Assembly: GCF_019693215.1 (NCBI RefSeq)
Contig: NZ_CP081183.1
Location: 685,226-749,225, forward strand
DNA length: 64,000 nucleotides
Source of the DNA: Salinarchaeum sp. IM2453
GTDB lineage: Archaea; Halobacteriota; Halobacteria; Halobacteriales; Salinarchaeaceae
Direction of reading: 5' to 3'
Shown here: positions 48,303 to 56,904 of the stretch, piece by piece
Numbering within the stretch: position 1 is the first letter of the stretch
Layout: each line of letters begins with the position of its first letter
Program-made: the position numbers and the translations under genes
The notes under the pieces: generated by a model
Told to the model about the DNA's origin: nothing
Database searches by the model: none
What the model saw: only the letters and a program-made list of their open reading frames with translations

Positions 48303-49562
48303 ATGCGTTTTGATGTAAAGACACTTGAGACATTTAATCAACTTGCCCGTGAAGGAACAGAGAGTGCTGCTAACTCACTAGCAGATCTACTTGGGACACA
48401 AACAACAATTGATATTACGGCTGTAGAAATTGTACCGCTGCCTGATCTTGCACTTGAGTTTGCCGGAACAGAGGTTCATGGAGTTGAGATTGGGTTTGAC
48501 GGAGGAATGCGCGGGTCAGTGATCTTAGTATTCGATGAAGAAAGTGCTCAAACATTGGTACAGGAAATGATACCTACGTCAATGGCAACGGACGAAGCAA
48601 TGTATGAAAGTGGTGTAACCGAAGCAGCAAACATCATGATAGGAGGGGTACTTGGAGCATGGGGGGAGCATTTTGAAGAGAAGCTTCAGCCAGAACCACC
48701 AGAATACATCCACGGTGATTGGGAGATCGTAGTTCCACAGACAATGCCTGCATGGACGGGACATCAAGCAATTCTCTCATTTGCCAGTCGACTTCGGTGT
48801 GAAGAACAAGAACTTGATTTTGATATCTATATTCTTCCAGAAGAGCGGTCGTTTGAGTCGATGGTCGGAGCAGTAGACGGAGACGAGGCTTCTGAGCTAA
48901 GCGTCGAAAAACTCTCAGTGTTTAACGAGATGACGAAGATCGGAGCAAAAACCGCATCAAGAAAAATCACTGAGATGACTGATATACGAACAACGGTTGA
49001 TATCAGTCGTATTACTGTTGCACAAACAAGAGATATCGATGCTATTCTCGGAAGCTCAGAGCGGCTTGGAGCGGTGGCGACATTAGAAGAATCTCCAAAC
49101 GGGATTGTCGCAGTTCTATTTGATACAGACTCAGCCAAGACGGTCGGAGATGCAATGCTACCGATGGCAATTGAAAGTGATAGCCTGACAGATCAGCATC
49201 ATGCGGCGATTAAAGAAATCGGAAACATGATGATCTCAGGATTTATTGACGGATGGGCAAACGTGCTTGGCCGAACAATTCAGCATTCGCCACCGGAGGT
49301 AATCAAGGGCGGTGCCAAAGAGAAAATGATTGAATCACAGCTGGTCAATGCACACGATGAGGAACATGTGTTTATTATCAACTCAGCGATCAAGCAACCT
49401 GGAGGGGAAGTCGACTGTCATCTTGTTGCCTTACCGACTAAAGACGGGTTCCTGCAGATAATTGAAGACGTTTCTGTTGAGACAGCGACAGAGGCAGTCC
49501 ACCAGCCAGAGATGTTGCAAGCAGCAGACTACGAAATAATACAAAACGAAATAGAGGATTGA
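48303..49562 (+). CDS. cheC: CheC-family protein with two CheC domains
   Basis: A 419-residue protein made of two CheC/CheX-like halves (about residues 1-200 and 205-419). The first signature is SGVTEAANIMIGGVLGAWGEHF, the second AAIKEIGNMMISGFIDGWANVLG, both with the E-x-x-N core followed by PPE (EPPEYI, SPPEVI). CheC dephosphorylates CheY-P in chemotaxis. Tandem forms occur in haloarchaea. No other chemotaxis gene is intact in the window; the upstream transducer is ruined, so its role today is uncertain. Confidence 0.85.
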   Translation: MRFDVKTLETFNQLAREGTESAANSLADLLGTQTTIDITAVEIVPLPDLALEFAGTEVHGVEIGFDGGMRGSVILVFDEESAQTLVQEMIPTSMATDEAMYESGVTEAANIMIGGVLGAWGEHFEEKLQPEPPEYIHGDWEIVVPQTMPAWTGHQAILSFASRLRCEEQELDFDIYILPEERSFESMVGAVDGDEASELSVEKLSVFNEMTKIGAKTASRKITEMTDIRTTVDISRITVAQTRDIDAILGSSERLGAVATLEESPNGIVAVLFDTDSAKTVGDAMLPMAIESDSLTDQHHAAIKEIGNMMISGFIDGWANVLGRTIQHSPPEVIKGGAKEKMIESQLVNAHDEEHVFIINSAIKQPGGEVDCHLVALPTKDGFLQIIEDVSVETATEAVHQPEMLQAADYEIIQNEIED

Positions 49563-49597
49563 GATCGATAGGCCAAGCGAAGATATCAGTGTATGAC

Positions 49598-50608
49598 TTA
49601 GCTAGTTATTCGGGGGTGTCCATCCTCAATTTCTTCAACGGAAACTGAATAGCCAAATTTTGACAACAGTTGACTGTTCGTTTTGATATGATCAGTGACT
49701 GACGGGGCAATAATTGTACCACCATGTTGAACGAGGAAAATAAGCAGTTGATCGGCCATATGTTGATCGACCGTTGCTGGCGAATCAAGGAGTGAACGGA
49801 CATCAGCAGCAACTCCATTCGCAACTGCTTCAGCAGGTGTCCCTCGTTCGCCAAGGGCATCAAACCCAAAGATAGTGTTGTCAAACTTAAGGACTGCCGT
49901 TAAGAATGAGCCAGCAGAGTCCGCATTTGAATACAAAGCTGTTCGGTGGTGAACATCAATCCCATCATTATCCAACTCCGAAACAAGTTGCTTGGCCTGT
50001 CGTTCAGCGACGGACTGCTCAGCAAGCGATTCTGAAGCCCCTGAGAAAATAGACGTAGTATCAAAGTCACCTCGCTGAGTAATTGAAATCGATGACGGAG
50101 TAGAAGGAAAGACGTAGAGCGTAGTCATTCCGCCGCCAGCGGGATAAAATCCTCTTCGAGAGACATCGACGGTGGAATAAACCCCAAACTGTCGAAGCAA
50201 TGGCAACTTGGCATGGCGGAAATAGCTCATTGTTGGCGACCACTTGACGTCAGTACCACCAGACGCAGTTATTGATAGCGGGGCCTCAATAGCGCTAGCA
50301 AGTGGTAACACAGTATCAAAAAGCAATGTAACACTTCCGGCAGTGCCAATGTTGATCGTGTATTCCCCGGGGACAATGGTTTCTGGGATAAACCGGAGCG
50401 CTTCAGATCCAACTTCAACATCGGAAACTGTTGCATTGGAGATATCAGCCATTAACCGGACACAGGAAAGATGCTGAGGGCGTAATCCCGGTGTGGACCG
50501 ATTTCCACGAATATTGTGCATGTGTATCCCCTCTCCGGAGAGAACAGAACATGTCAGCGCAGACCTGAGAAGTTGCCCGCCACCAGCATTGCCATCGATA
50601 TCGATCAT
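49598..50608 (-). CDS. rtcA: RNA 3'-terminal phosphate cyclase
   Basis: A 336-residue RtcA that makes 2',3'-cyclic phosphates at RNA ends through an adenylated His. Seen: DGNAGGGQLLRSALTCSVLSGEGIHMHNIRGNRSTPGLRPQHL, the GGGTDVKWSPT-like block (ASGGTDVKWSPTMSYF), FYPAGGGMT, and catalytic His in VDQHMADQLLIFLVQHGGT. The start at 50608 gives MIDIDGNAGGGQ, the family start; a longer frame to 50653 lacks support. It is divergent from the M20 peptidase. Confidence 0.94.
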   Translation of the reverse strand: MIDIDGNAGGGQLLRSALTCSVLSGEGIHMHNIRGNRSTPGLRPQHLSCVRLMADISNATVSDVEVGSEALRFIPETIVPGEYTINIGTAGSVTLLFDTVLPLASAIEAPLSITASGGTDVKWSPTMSYFRHAKLPLLRQFGVYSTVDVSRRGFYPAGGGMTTLYVFPSTPSSISITQRGDFDTTSIFSGASESLAEQSVAERQAKQLVSELDNDGIDVHHRTALYSNADSAGSFLTAVLKFDNTIFGFDALGERGTPAEAVANGVAADVRSLLDSPATVDQHMADQLLIFLVQHGGTIIAPSVTDHIKTNSQLLSKFGYSVSVEEIEDGHPRITS

Positions 50609-50769
50609 ATTGATACTGGAAGATAGAAGTACAAAGGTATCTCGGGGGAACACCGTTAGAGCGGGTTAAGTTGAAAGTCAACAGAGAGAGCGGGAAGAAA
50701 CCAAGAAAAATAACGATTATTAAGGCAAGTTGAACAGATACATATTCATTAGGCAATAACTCAACGGCA

Positions 50770-51900
50770 ATGACGGAGATGCCGTATCGAGATCGCGTCG
50801 TCGACCTGACGACGGAACTGATGACATACAAATCGACGGAGGATCGGCCTGAAGAGATTGACGCTTGTATGGATCATGTTGCTGCATTCTTCGAGGATGC
50901 AGGCCTCGATGTACAACGCCATCGATTTGATGGGACTCCATCACTTGTCGCAACACCGGATGGATCAAAGGCGCCAGCAGTTATGTTCCATGGGCATATA
51001 GACGTAGTTCCGGGCAACGAACAACTGTTTGAGCCAACGATTGACGGGAATAAACTGCAGGGAAGAGGATCTGCCGATATGAAAGGAGGCGTGGCAAGTA
51101 TGATGCACGTGCTCTCGGACCTGCAGAGTCTTGAAGATCCACCGTCAATCGGGATGATGGTTGTGAGTGACGAAGAGCGAGGAGGTCTGCAGGGGGCGAA
51201 TGCGTTAATACAGGAAGGGTATCAACCAGAGTTCTGCATTACGAGTGAACCAAACAATCTTGACGGATATATTGATGTTATCAATAGACAGAAAGGGATC
51301 ATTCAGCTTGAGCTAACGGCAACCGGGATATCAGCACACGCCGCGACACCCGAAAATGGAGAGAACGCGATTGAAAAGCTCATGGAAACGTATCCAGAGA
51401 TACGCGATATCTTTGCAGAATACAAGGACGAGGAATGGGGTACAACAGTCAACTACGGGAGAATAGAAGGTGGGACAGTCATCAACCAACTTCCAGATGA
51501 AGCAAGGCTGTCTCTTGATGTCCGGTTTCCAAAGCTTGAGGACAAGGATGATATTCTCATGAAGTTGCGAGAGATCAGTACAATTGATGTAAAAAGCCGG
51601 GGAGAAGGGGCACCTGTTGACACAGATCCTGAGAATCCATATGCACAACAGCTAATACAGAAAGCCGAGGAAGTGATTGACCAAGAAGTTAAGTTTGCGA
51701 GTAAGCCACACGCAAGCGATCTTCGACACTTCGCACAGCAAGGTATTCCAGGAGTTGTGTTTGGCCCAGAAGCGTACGGTTCACATGAGCCGTTTGAGCA
51801 TCTAGTTATAGACAGTATCGATGACTACTGTCAGTCGTTGTATCAGTTTGGAAAGACAGTCACCAAGGCAAAACAGGATCAGACAATCAGTTCCCAGTAG
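50770..51900 (+). CDS. M20-family metallopeptidase (ArgE/DapE-like)
   Basis: A 376-residue zinc hydrolase: MFHGHIDVVP (first His and bridging Asp), GRGSADMKGGVASMM (zinc Asp and context), VSDEERGG with the catalytic Glu pair, and the late zinc His in ASKPHASDLRHF/GSHEPFEHL. Such enzymes deacylate or desuccinylate N-acyl amino acids or cleave dipeptides; the substrate is not readable. The dimerisation domain spans about residues 175-280. Its 3' end overlaps the convergent GNAT gene by 22 bases. Confidence 0.9.
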   Translation: MTEMPYRDRVVDLTTELMTYKSTEDRPEEIDACMDHVAAFFEDAGLDVQRHRFDGTPSLVATPDGSKAPAVMFHGHIDVVPGNEQLFEPTIDGNKLQGRGSADMKGGVASMMHVLSDLQSLEDPPSIGMMVVSDEERGGLQGANALIQEGYQPEFCITSEPNNLDGYIDVINRQKGIIQLELTATGISAHAATPENGENAIEKLMETYPEIRDIFAEYKDEEWGTTVNYGRIEGGTVINQLPDEARLSLDVRFPKLEDKDDILMKLREISTIDVKSRGEGAPVDTDPENPYAQQLIQKAEEVIDQEVKFASKPHASDLRHFAQQGIPGVVFGPEAYGSHEPFEHLVIDSIDDYCQSLYQFGKTVTKAKQDQTISSQ

Positions 51901-52892
51901 TCGTCGTGTTCTGCAGTGATTTGATATTCATAGCCAAGATGATCCAGTAGAACCTTCATACCGTTAATAAACTCAACATCTATATCTGGATCGTCTTTCA
52001 GATACTGGAAGATGACTGCGTCACGGTTTTCACCATCTTTATGCAACCAGTCAGGGATAACGCCAACTGGCGTAAGTCCATACTTATATGCTACCTCATA
52101 CAGAGATTTGGCATCAGGTGAGTTCATATCCGCTGCAAACATGATATGTGCTCCCTCACTGTGCAGCGCATCTTCAAGACCCTCAGCGGTATGATACCAG
52201 TCACCCATACCTGAAAGCTCAGGATCCCGCTCGATTGTTGGTTCTGGCTCGTCTACATCAAGTTCGATATACCGTACGTCTCGGTTGAGATACGAATCAG
52301 AGAAATGACCAAACGCATATTCAACAGCATCTCGCAATCGCTGAGGGACATACAAGGGACGTTCTTCCGTCGAAACGCTATTTTCGTGGAGAACAATTGC
52401 CTGGCTTTCAGGTTGATCACCGAAGAAAGGCGTCTGAAGACCCTTATGGAATGAAACAGGCATCAGACCACGTGAATTGAGATTCTGCTGGGAGTAAGGA
52501 TGTTCAGTCACAGCAGCAGAAAAGATCGGCCCAGAATGGCCAATATCTTCTAAATATCCAAGCCGGTGTTGAAGCAGGGCTCGAGCAAGGCCATTGCCTT
52601 GATAGTCTGGTTTAACAGCTAATTTACAAATTTCAGCGTTATCTGTATAGACAGAATTAAAACGGATTGAAGCTGTAGCCGCGATGTCACCATTGTCAGC
52701 CTCAACGGCAAATGTCACGAAGTAATCGTCGTTGAGCAGGCCGTTTTGTGCCTTCTTCGGGTTGGCATATGGATAGGTAGTGCCATCAGGGTATGCGGCT
52801 GAAAATACGCTTGCAATACCCTCAGCATCAACTTCTGTCGCTTCGCGAAGCGTAAAGCCGTCCGGTACCTCTGGATACAGTTCAATTGCCAT
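51879..52892 (-). CDS. GNAT-family N-acetyltransferase
   Basis: A 337-residue protein with a GNAT domain near the N-terminus: FTLREATEVDAEGIASVFSAAYP, then CKLAVKPDYQGNGLARALLQHRLGYLEDIG carrying the acetyl-CoA loop (Q-G-N-G-L-A). The C-terminal half (about residues 170-337) looks like a second, degenerate GNAT-type lobe or a partner domain and is not identified. Function is unknown. It converges on the M20 gene. Confidence 0.8.
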   Translation of the reverse strand: MAIELYPEVPDGFTLREATEVDAEGIASVFSAAYPDGTTYPYANPKKAQNGLLNDDYFVTFAVEADNGDIAATASIRFNSVYTDNAEICKLAVKPDYQGNGLARALLQHRLGYLEDIGHSGPIFSAAVTEHPYSQQNLNSRGLMPVSFHKGLQTPFFGDQPESQAIVLHENSVSTEERPLYVPQRLRDAVEYAFGHFSDSYLNRDVRYIELDVDEPEPTIERDPELSGMGDWYHTAEGLEDALHSEGAHIMFAADMNSPDAKSLYEVAYKYGLTPVGVIPDWLHKDGENRDAVIFQYLKDDPDIDVEFINGMKVLLDHLGYEYQITAEHDDYWELIV

Positions 52893-53011
52893 ATCTAATT
52901 ATTATGAATCAACTATTTGAGCCTACCGAGTCAATTTCAGACTTCATCTCAGATTACTAAAACTATAAATATAACAGTGCGCTCAAGAAACATCGAAGAT
53001 TGGGAACGGAG

Positions 53012-54661
53012 CTATAGGTCTTTGACTACGTATGGACCGTCTTGCTCGTATTCGAGTTTATTTCGATAGTACTCACGAGCGCCAATGCCACTGATAACAG
53101 CAAGTCGATCATATCCGGCGTCGGCAGTGATTTCCTCAGCCCGTGCGAGTAATTGTTTTCCGTATCCTTGATGTTGCCAGTCGTCACTTGATTTGCCAAT
53201 TCCGATCTGGTTTCCGTAGACGTGAAGTTCGCGAATGATCGCTGCGTTCTGGAGTTCAGGACGATGCGGGTTACCGGGGAATCGAAGTCGACAGAATCCG
53301 ATAAGAAGATCCTGGTCTTGATCTTCAAAGCTGAGGAAATATTCTGTACCGCCGACAGCCTCATACCGTTGTTCAAGAAGTTCAATTGAGTCAGGAGTCT
53401 CTTCGTTCATGCCGACCTCACGACAACGGATACACCGACATGTCTCTCCCCGATCTTCCAGTTCATGTCTTGCGAGTTGTCGAAGATTCGACTTCTGAAT
53501 ACCAGCAGAGATATGTCCTGCAGGAATATCACGCATCACACGCTGCAGACGCGTATACGGTGGAATCATCTCCTTAATATCAGCAATTAGTTCGGCTGCA
53601 CGCTCACTTTTTAATGGACTAAATTCGTCGCGATGGTGCATGTCATACACGACGGTGTCAGGAACTACAAGCGTCGGGTAGATTTTAAGATAGTCCGGAC
53701 GCCAATCAGATTGCTCGAAGATACGTCGGAAGTCTTCACGAACCATCTCAAGAGAAGTTCCTGGTTGTCCTGGCATCATGTGGAATCCAACTTTGAATCC
53801 AGCGTCGCGTAGACGACGGTTGGCATCAATTGATTCCTGAATGCCGTGCCCTCGACGCATCTCACGGTTGACACGCTCAAAGGTTGTCTGGACACCAACC
53901 TCGACTTTTGTACCTCCTAGGCTAAGCATGCGGTCGATTTGCTCAATATCGCACCAATCTGGTTTTGTTTCAAATGTAGTTGCAATATTACGGACACTCG
54001 CAGTTTCGTTTTCCTCGATTATATCCTCAAGATACTTGAACTCGTATTCGGATGGATCCTGAGCGAAGCTCTTTCCTTCTGCTGGGTTCGGTTCAGCTTC
54101 TGGATCAAAGTCATTCATTGCCTCAAGCGCCCGCTTGACAAAGAACTCCTGATAATCATGACTACGTGCAGGGAACGTTCCACCCATGACGATAAGTTCT
54201 GTCTTATCGACAGGGTGCCCAATCTCGCGGAGTTGATTGAGTCGAAGTGTAACTTGTCCATATGGATCATAGTCATTTTGTTCAGCTCGGGCTGCTGCTG
54301 GTTCATCGCCAGTGTAGCTTTGTGCTGATGAAAACTCAGAATCTGGTCCGCCAGGACAGTAGAGACACTGGCCATGAGGGCAAGTCTTCGGACTAGTCAT
54401 AATCGCAACGGGCGAGACACCTGAAGCTGTTCGGACAGGCTTACGTTGAAGAATTGCCTCTAGATCCTCACGGCGGCCATCAGGAGCGTGGTCAAGCAAC
54501 TCAGTATTTTTAGGGACACGAGGTGCTGAGTGCTCTGAGCAGACTTCTCGTTTGAGTGGCTCAATATCATCTCGATCAAGATCCTCTTGAAGAATTCGAT
54601 TAATGATTTCAGAGCAGACACGCTCAAAAGTATTTGATTCCGCCGCTGAACCTGTACTCAT
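53012..54661 (-). CDS. elp3: tRNA uridine-34 modification enzyme Elp3 (radical SAM/GNAT)
   Basis: A 549-residue archaeal Elp3. N-terminal radical-SAM cluster motif is C94-X4-C99-X2-C102 in CPHGQCLYC; MGGTFPARSHDYQEFF and VGFHMMPGQPGTS are family blocks. The C-terminal GNAT domain has the loop QHQGYGKQLLARAEE. Elp3 makes the carboxymethyl side chain at U34 of tRNA wobble bases using acetyl-CoA and SAM, alone in archaea without Elp1/2. Length is standard. Confidence 0.96.
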   Translation of the reverse strand: MSTGSAAESNTFERVCSEIINRILQEDLDRDDIEPLKREVCSEHSAPRVPKNTELLDHAPDGRREDLEAILQRKPVRTASGVSPVAIMTSPKTCPHGQCLYCPGGPDSEFSSAQSYTGDEPAAARAEQNDYDPYGQVTLRLNQLREIGHPVDKTELIVMGGTFPARSHDYQEFFVKRALEAMNDFDPEAEPNPAEGKSFAQDPSEYEFKYLEDIIEENETASVRNIATTFETKPDWCDIEQIDRMLSLGGTKVEVGVQTTFERVNREMRRGHGIQESIDANRRLRDAGFKVGFHMMPGQPGTSLEMVREDFRRIFEQSDWRPDYLKIYPTLVVPDTVVYDMHHRDEFSPLKSERAAELIADIKEMIPPYTRLQRVMRDIPAGHISAGIQKSNLRQLARHELEDRGETCRCIRCREVGMNEETPDSIELLEQRYEAVGGTEYFLSFEDQDQDLLIGFCRLRFPGNPHRPELQNAAIIRELHVYGNQIGIGKSSDDWQHQGYGKQLLARAEEITADAGYDRLAVISGIGAREYYRNKLEYEQDGPYVVKDL

Positions 54662-54910
54662 CGTATATTAACCAAGGTCGTCGCGTGAATAAGGATGACG
54701 GAGCACGTCGGAGCGAACAAGAAAGGTTTTCTAACGTATCTCCATGACACAGTGGACTTCCTGGCTACTCGCCGCCGTTGGCGGGGGCTTGAGGAAAGTA
54801 GCTTAGCGCCTGCTATCAGCTAAAATCAGCTAAATGTATTTATACTATTAGAAATGTAGTACCAAACACTAGAACAGTTTTCAAAACAACCGTAATGGAG
54901 AGAAATATAG

Positions 54911-56107
54911 ATGATTTCTGGTAGTTCACCTCTTGATCCGGATCAGATTTCGGAGTTAACCTCAGATGAGCTCCGACAACGCATGTCAGAGTTAGTGTAC
55001 TGGATTGAGGATGGAACAGCAGATAAACGGGTGACAGCTGCATGGGGACTATGCCAAGCAGCAACAGAGCATCCAAAGTTAGCAGATGAAATCCGTCATC
55101 AACTTAGACAGATAGCAACGAAGGAAGCAGACCTTGTCAGACAGTGGCTACGACAGCAGTTTCCACAGCAAATACAGCGGCGAGGGACACCACGTGACTG
55201 GCGAACTACGGACCCATTAGTAGGTGACAAAAAAGAGCTATCGAAGATACCGAAGGATAAAGTTGTCAAGGAAAACCGGATCACACTGGGGGTAGATCAG
55301 ACAGACGTCGCTATTGAGAAGGTGATGGAACGGCTCAATAGTAGCAGTTATACTAGAACCTACGTGGTTTTAATTCGAGAACAGAATAATCGACAAGCTG
55401 CACTACTGCGCACCTATGTACCACCAGAGAAAACTCCAGGAAAAGAATTCAAGCAGCAATGTAGGACAGCATTTAATGGATGGAAGCAGGTAGACGATCA
55501 TCCACACATTGCCACCGTATATGATTACGGAGTGTCCCCACATCCATGGATTGTCATCGAGTATGCAGATAGTTCATTGATTTCAGCAGAGAAGACATCA
55601 GTTGTAGCAGCGCTGGAAACAAGCTACCGGTTAGCAAAAGCTGTTGCACACGCACACGAACGAGGAATAGCACATACTGCAATTGATCCATCACAGGTTA
55701 TGGTACAGGACGATGACAAGGAGTTAATCGTCGGATTTGGCATTGATACTGTTCTCAGTAGTGTGGATAATACAATCTCGACTGACCCCCGGTTTGCAGC
55801 GCCGGAGTACTTTGGAGAGCAGTATGGACAACGAGACTGGGCAACAGATATCTATCATCTTGGCACGACGTTTTATTACATCTTAACTGGAGAGATACCA
55901 GCAATACAGACAAAAATGCAAACGACAAAGCAGGCACTTCGGTCAATTGAGCCACCATCAAGCATTCACGAAGATATCCCAGAAAGTACAGATAGGATTG
56001 TGCAAAAAGCACTGGCAACGCGAAAGATCAGGCGGTATGAATCAGCTGATGAGATGTGTAAGGATATCAGAGACGCAATGGCAACAGTAAGAACCGATCA
56101 TGACTGA
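54911..56107 (+). CDS. Kinase-fold protein lacking catalytic residues (pseudokinase)
   Basis: A 398-residue protein with an N-terminal helical, HEAT-like region (DGTADKRVTAAWGLCQAATEHPKLADEI) and a kinase-like domain from about residue 150. The fold markers remain: VIEYAD hinge, AHTAIDPSQVMV in the place of HRDxKPxN, GFGI in place of DFG, APEY (297-300), and DIYHLGTTFYYILTGE. Catalytic Asp (HRD) is Ala, the Asn is Gln, the DFG Asp is Gly, and the ATP Lys in strand 3 reads AALLRTY. All three catalytic positions are altered, so it should be a binding or scaffold pseudokinase. The following membrane gene overlaps it by 8 bases. Confidence 0.8.
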   Translation: MISGSSPLDPDQISELTSDELRQRMSELVYWIEDGTADKRVTAAWGLCQAATEHPKLADEIRHQLRQIATKEADLVRQWLRQQFPQQIQRRGTPRDWRTTDPLVGDKKELSKIPKDKVVKENRITLGVDQTDVAIEKVMERLNSSSYTRTYVVLIREQNNRQAALLRTYVPPEKTPGKEFKQQCRTAFNGWKQVDDHPHIATVYDYGVSPHPWIVIEYADSSLISAEKTSVVAALETSYRLAKAVAHAHERGIAHTAIDPSQVMVQDDDKELIVGFGIDTVLSSVDNTISTDPRFAAPEYFGEQYGQRDWATDIYHLGTTFYYILTGEIPAIQTKMQTTKQALRSIEPPSSIHEDIPESTDRIVQKALATRKIRRYESADEMCKDIRDAMATVRTDHD

Positions 56108-56825
56108 GATGTTTGGAACCGTTAGCACCACATTATCAGATGGCGGGGCATTGACGATACTGATTGGATATGTACTTCTTGTGATCGTGAGTGCTCGTAT
56201 GGGAATACTTTCATGGCGTGCCAGTCGTCGCGCTGGTCGGCCACAAATCGGCCTGTGGCGATATTTTCTGTTTGTCGGGCTCGCCGGGAGTATAACGGGC
56301 TTTGTTGGACTTCTTGAACTACTAACGGCGATGAGTGGGATGACTGCTGTGCTATTACTCGGAGTTGCAGTCTTGCTAGCGTTGACAATGCGAGAAGCGT
56401 ACTACACAACCACACTATCAAATACGGAGACAGAACGCTTTGGACAATTCCAGTTCCGGCAGGCAGGAGAAATACTATTAGTCGTAGTAGTACCGATTGC
56501 AGCAATTGGTGTATTTGTAACTAATTCACCAGTTATAACAGGCGCAGTTGCCATCGCTGCACTCATTGCCATCGGATACGGCGTCTACTTTCAGCAGAAG
56601 CGAATACGTGAGCCAGCTACTCGAGGGACACTGATTGACACGTTATTACGACAGTCATTACCAGTACTAGTATTCACGGGGGCGGCAGCAGTAGTCCCGC
56701 TCTTCGAGCAAATGGAAGATGGTGCTGCAATTAGTTATGCAGCAACAACAGCATTTGTACTCCTGAGCGTTGGATTTTTGTTATCAATCTCGCTCAAATT
56801 AAGCCAGCATCTAACAACCCGCTAG
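56100..56825 (+). CDS. Seven-helix membrane protein, unknown function
   Basis: A 241-residue membrane protein with seven predicted helices (such as ILIGYVLLVIVSARMGIL, TAVLLLGVAVLLALTM, ILLVVVVPIAAIGVFV, AATTAFVLLSVGFLLSI). Loops are short and no signature is visible; I do not know a matching family. Its ATG overlaps the pseudokinase stop by 8 bases, so the two are coupled and probably work together at the membrane. The gene ends 80 bases before the convergent RecJ-like gene. Confidence 0.65.
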   Translation: MTEMFGTVSTTLSDGGALTILIGYVLLVIVSARMGILSWRASRRAGRPQIGLWRYFLFVGLAGSITGFVGLLELLTAMSGMTAVLLLGVAVLLALTMREAYYTTTLSNTETERFGQFQFRQAGEILLVVVVPIAAIGVFVTNSPVITGAVAIAALIAIGYGVYFQQKRIREPATRGTLIDTLLRQSLPVLVFTGAAAVVPLFEQMEDGAAISYAATTAFVLLSVGFLLSISLKLSQHLTTR

Positions 56826-56904
56826 CGCACTAAGTGAGTGAAGCAACAAAAAGAACGAGCTATTTGTTGATTTTTCTAAGCGAATACAGGCCGGTTGAGA
56901 TCAG

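Noticed and set aside
54745-54806. Possible further element end (CTCGCCGCCGTTGGCGG then GGCTTGAGG)
   Set aside because: The hairpin is weak (4 bp) and the flanks do not match the copies with clear borders. Possible, but not supported.
54817-54837. Direct repeat CAGCTAAAATCAGCTAAAT
   Set aside because: Two copies only in AT-rich DNA, with no spacer or array structure; chance cannot be excluded.
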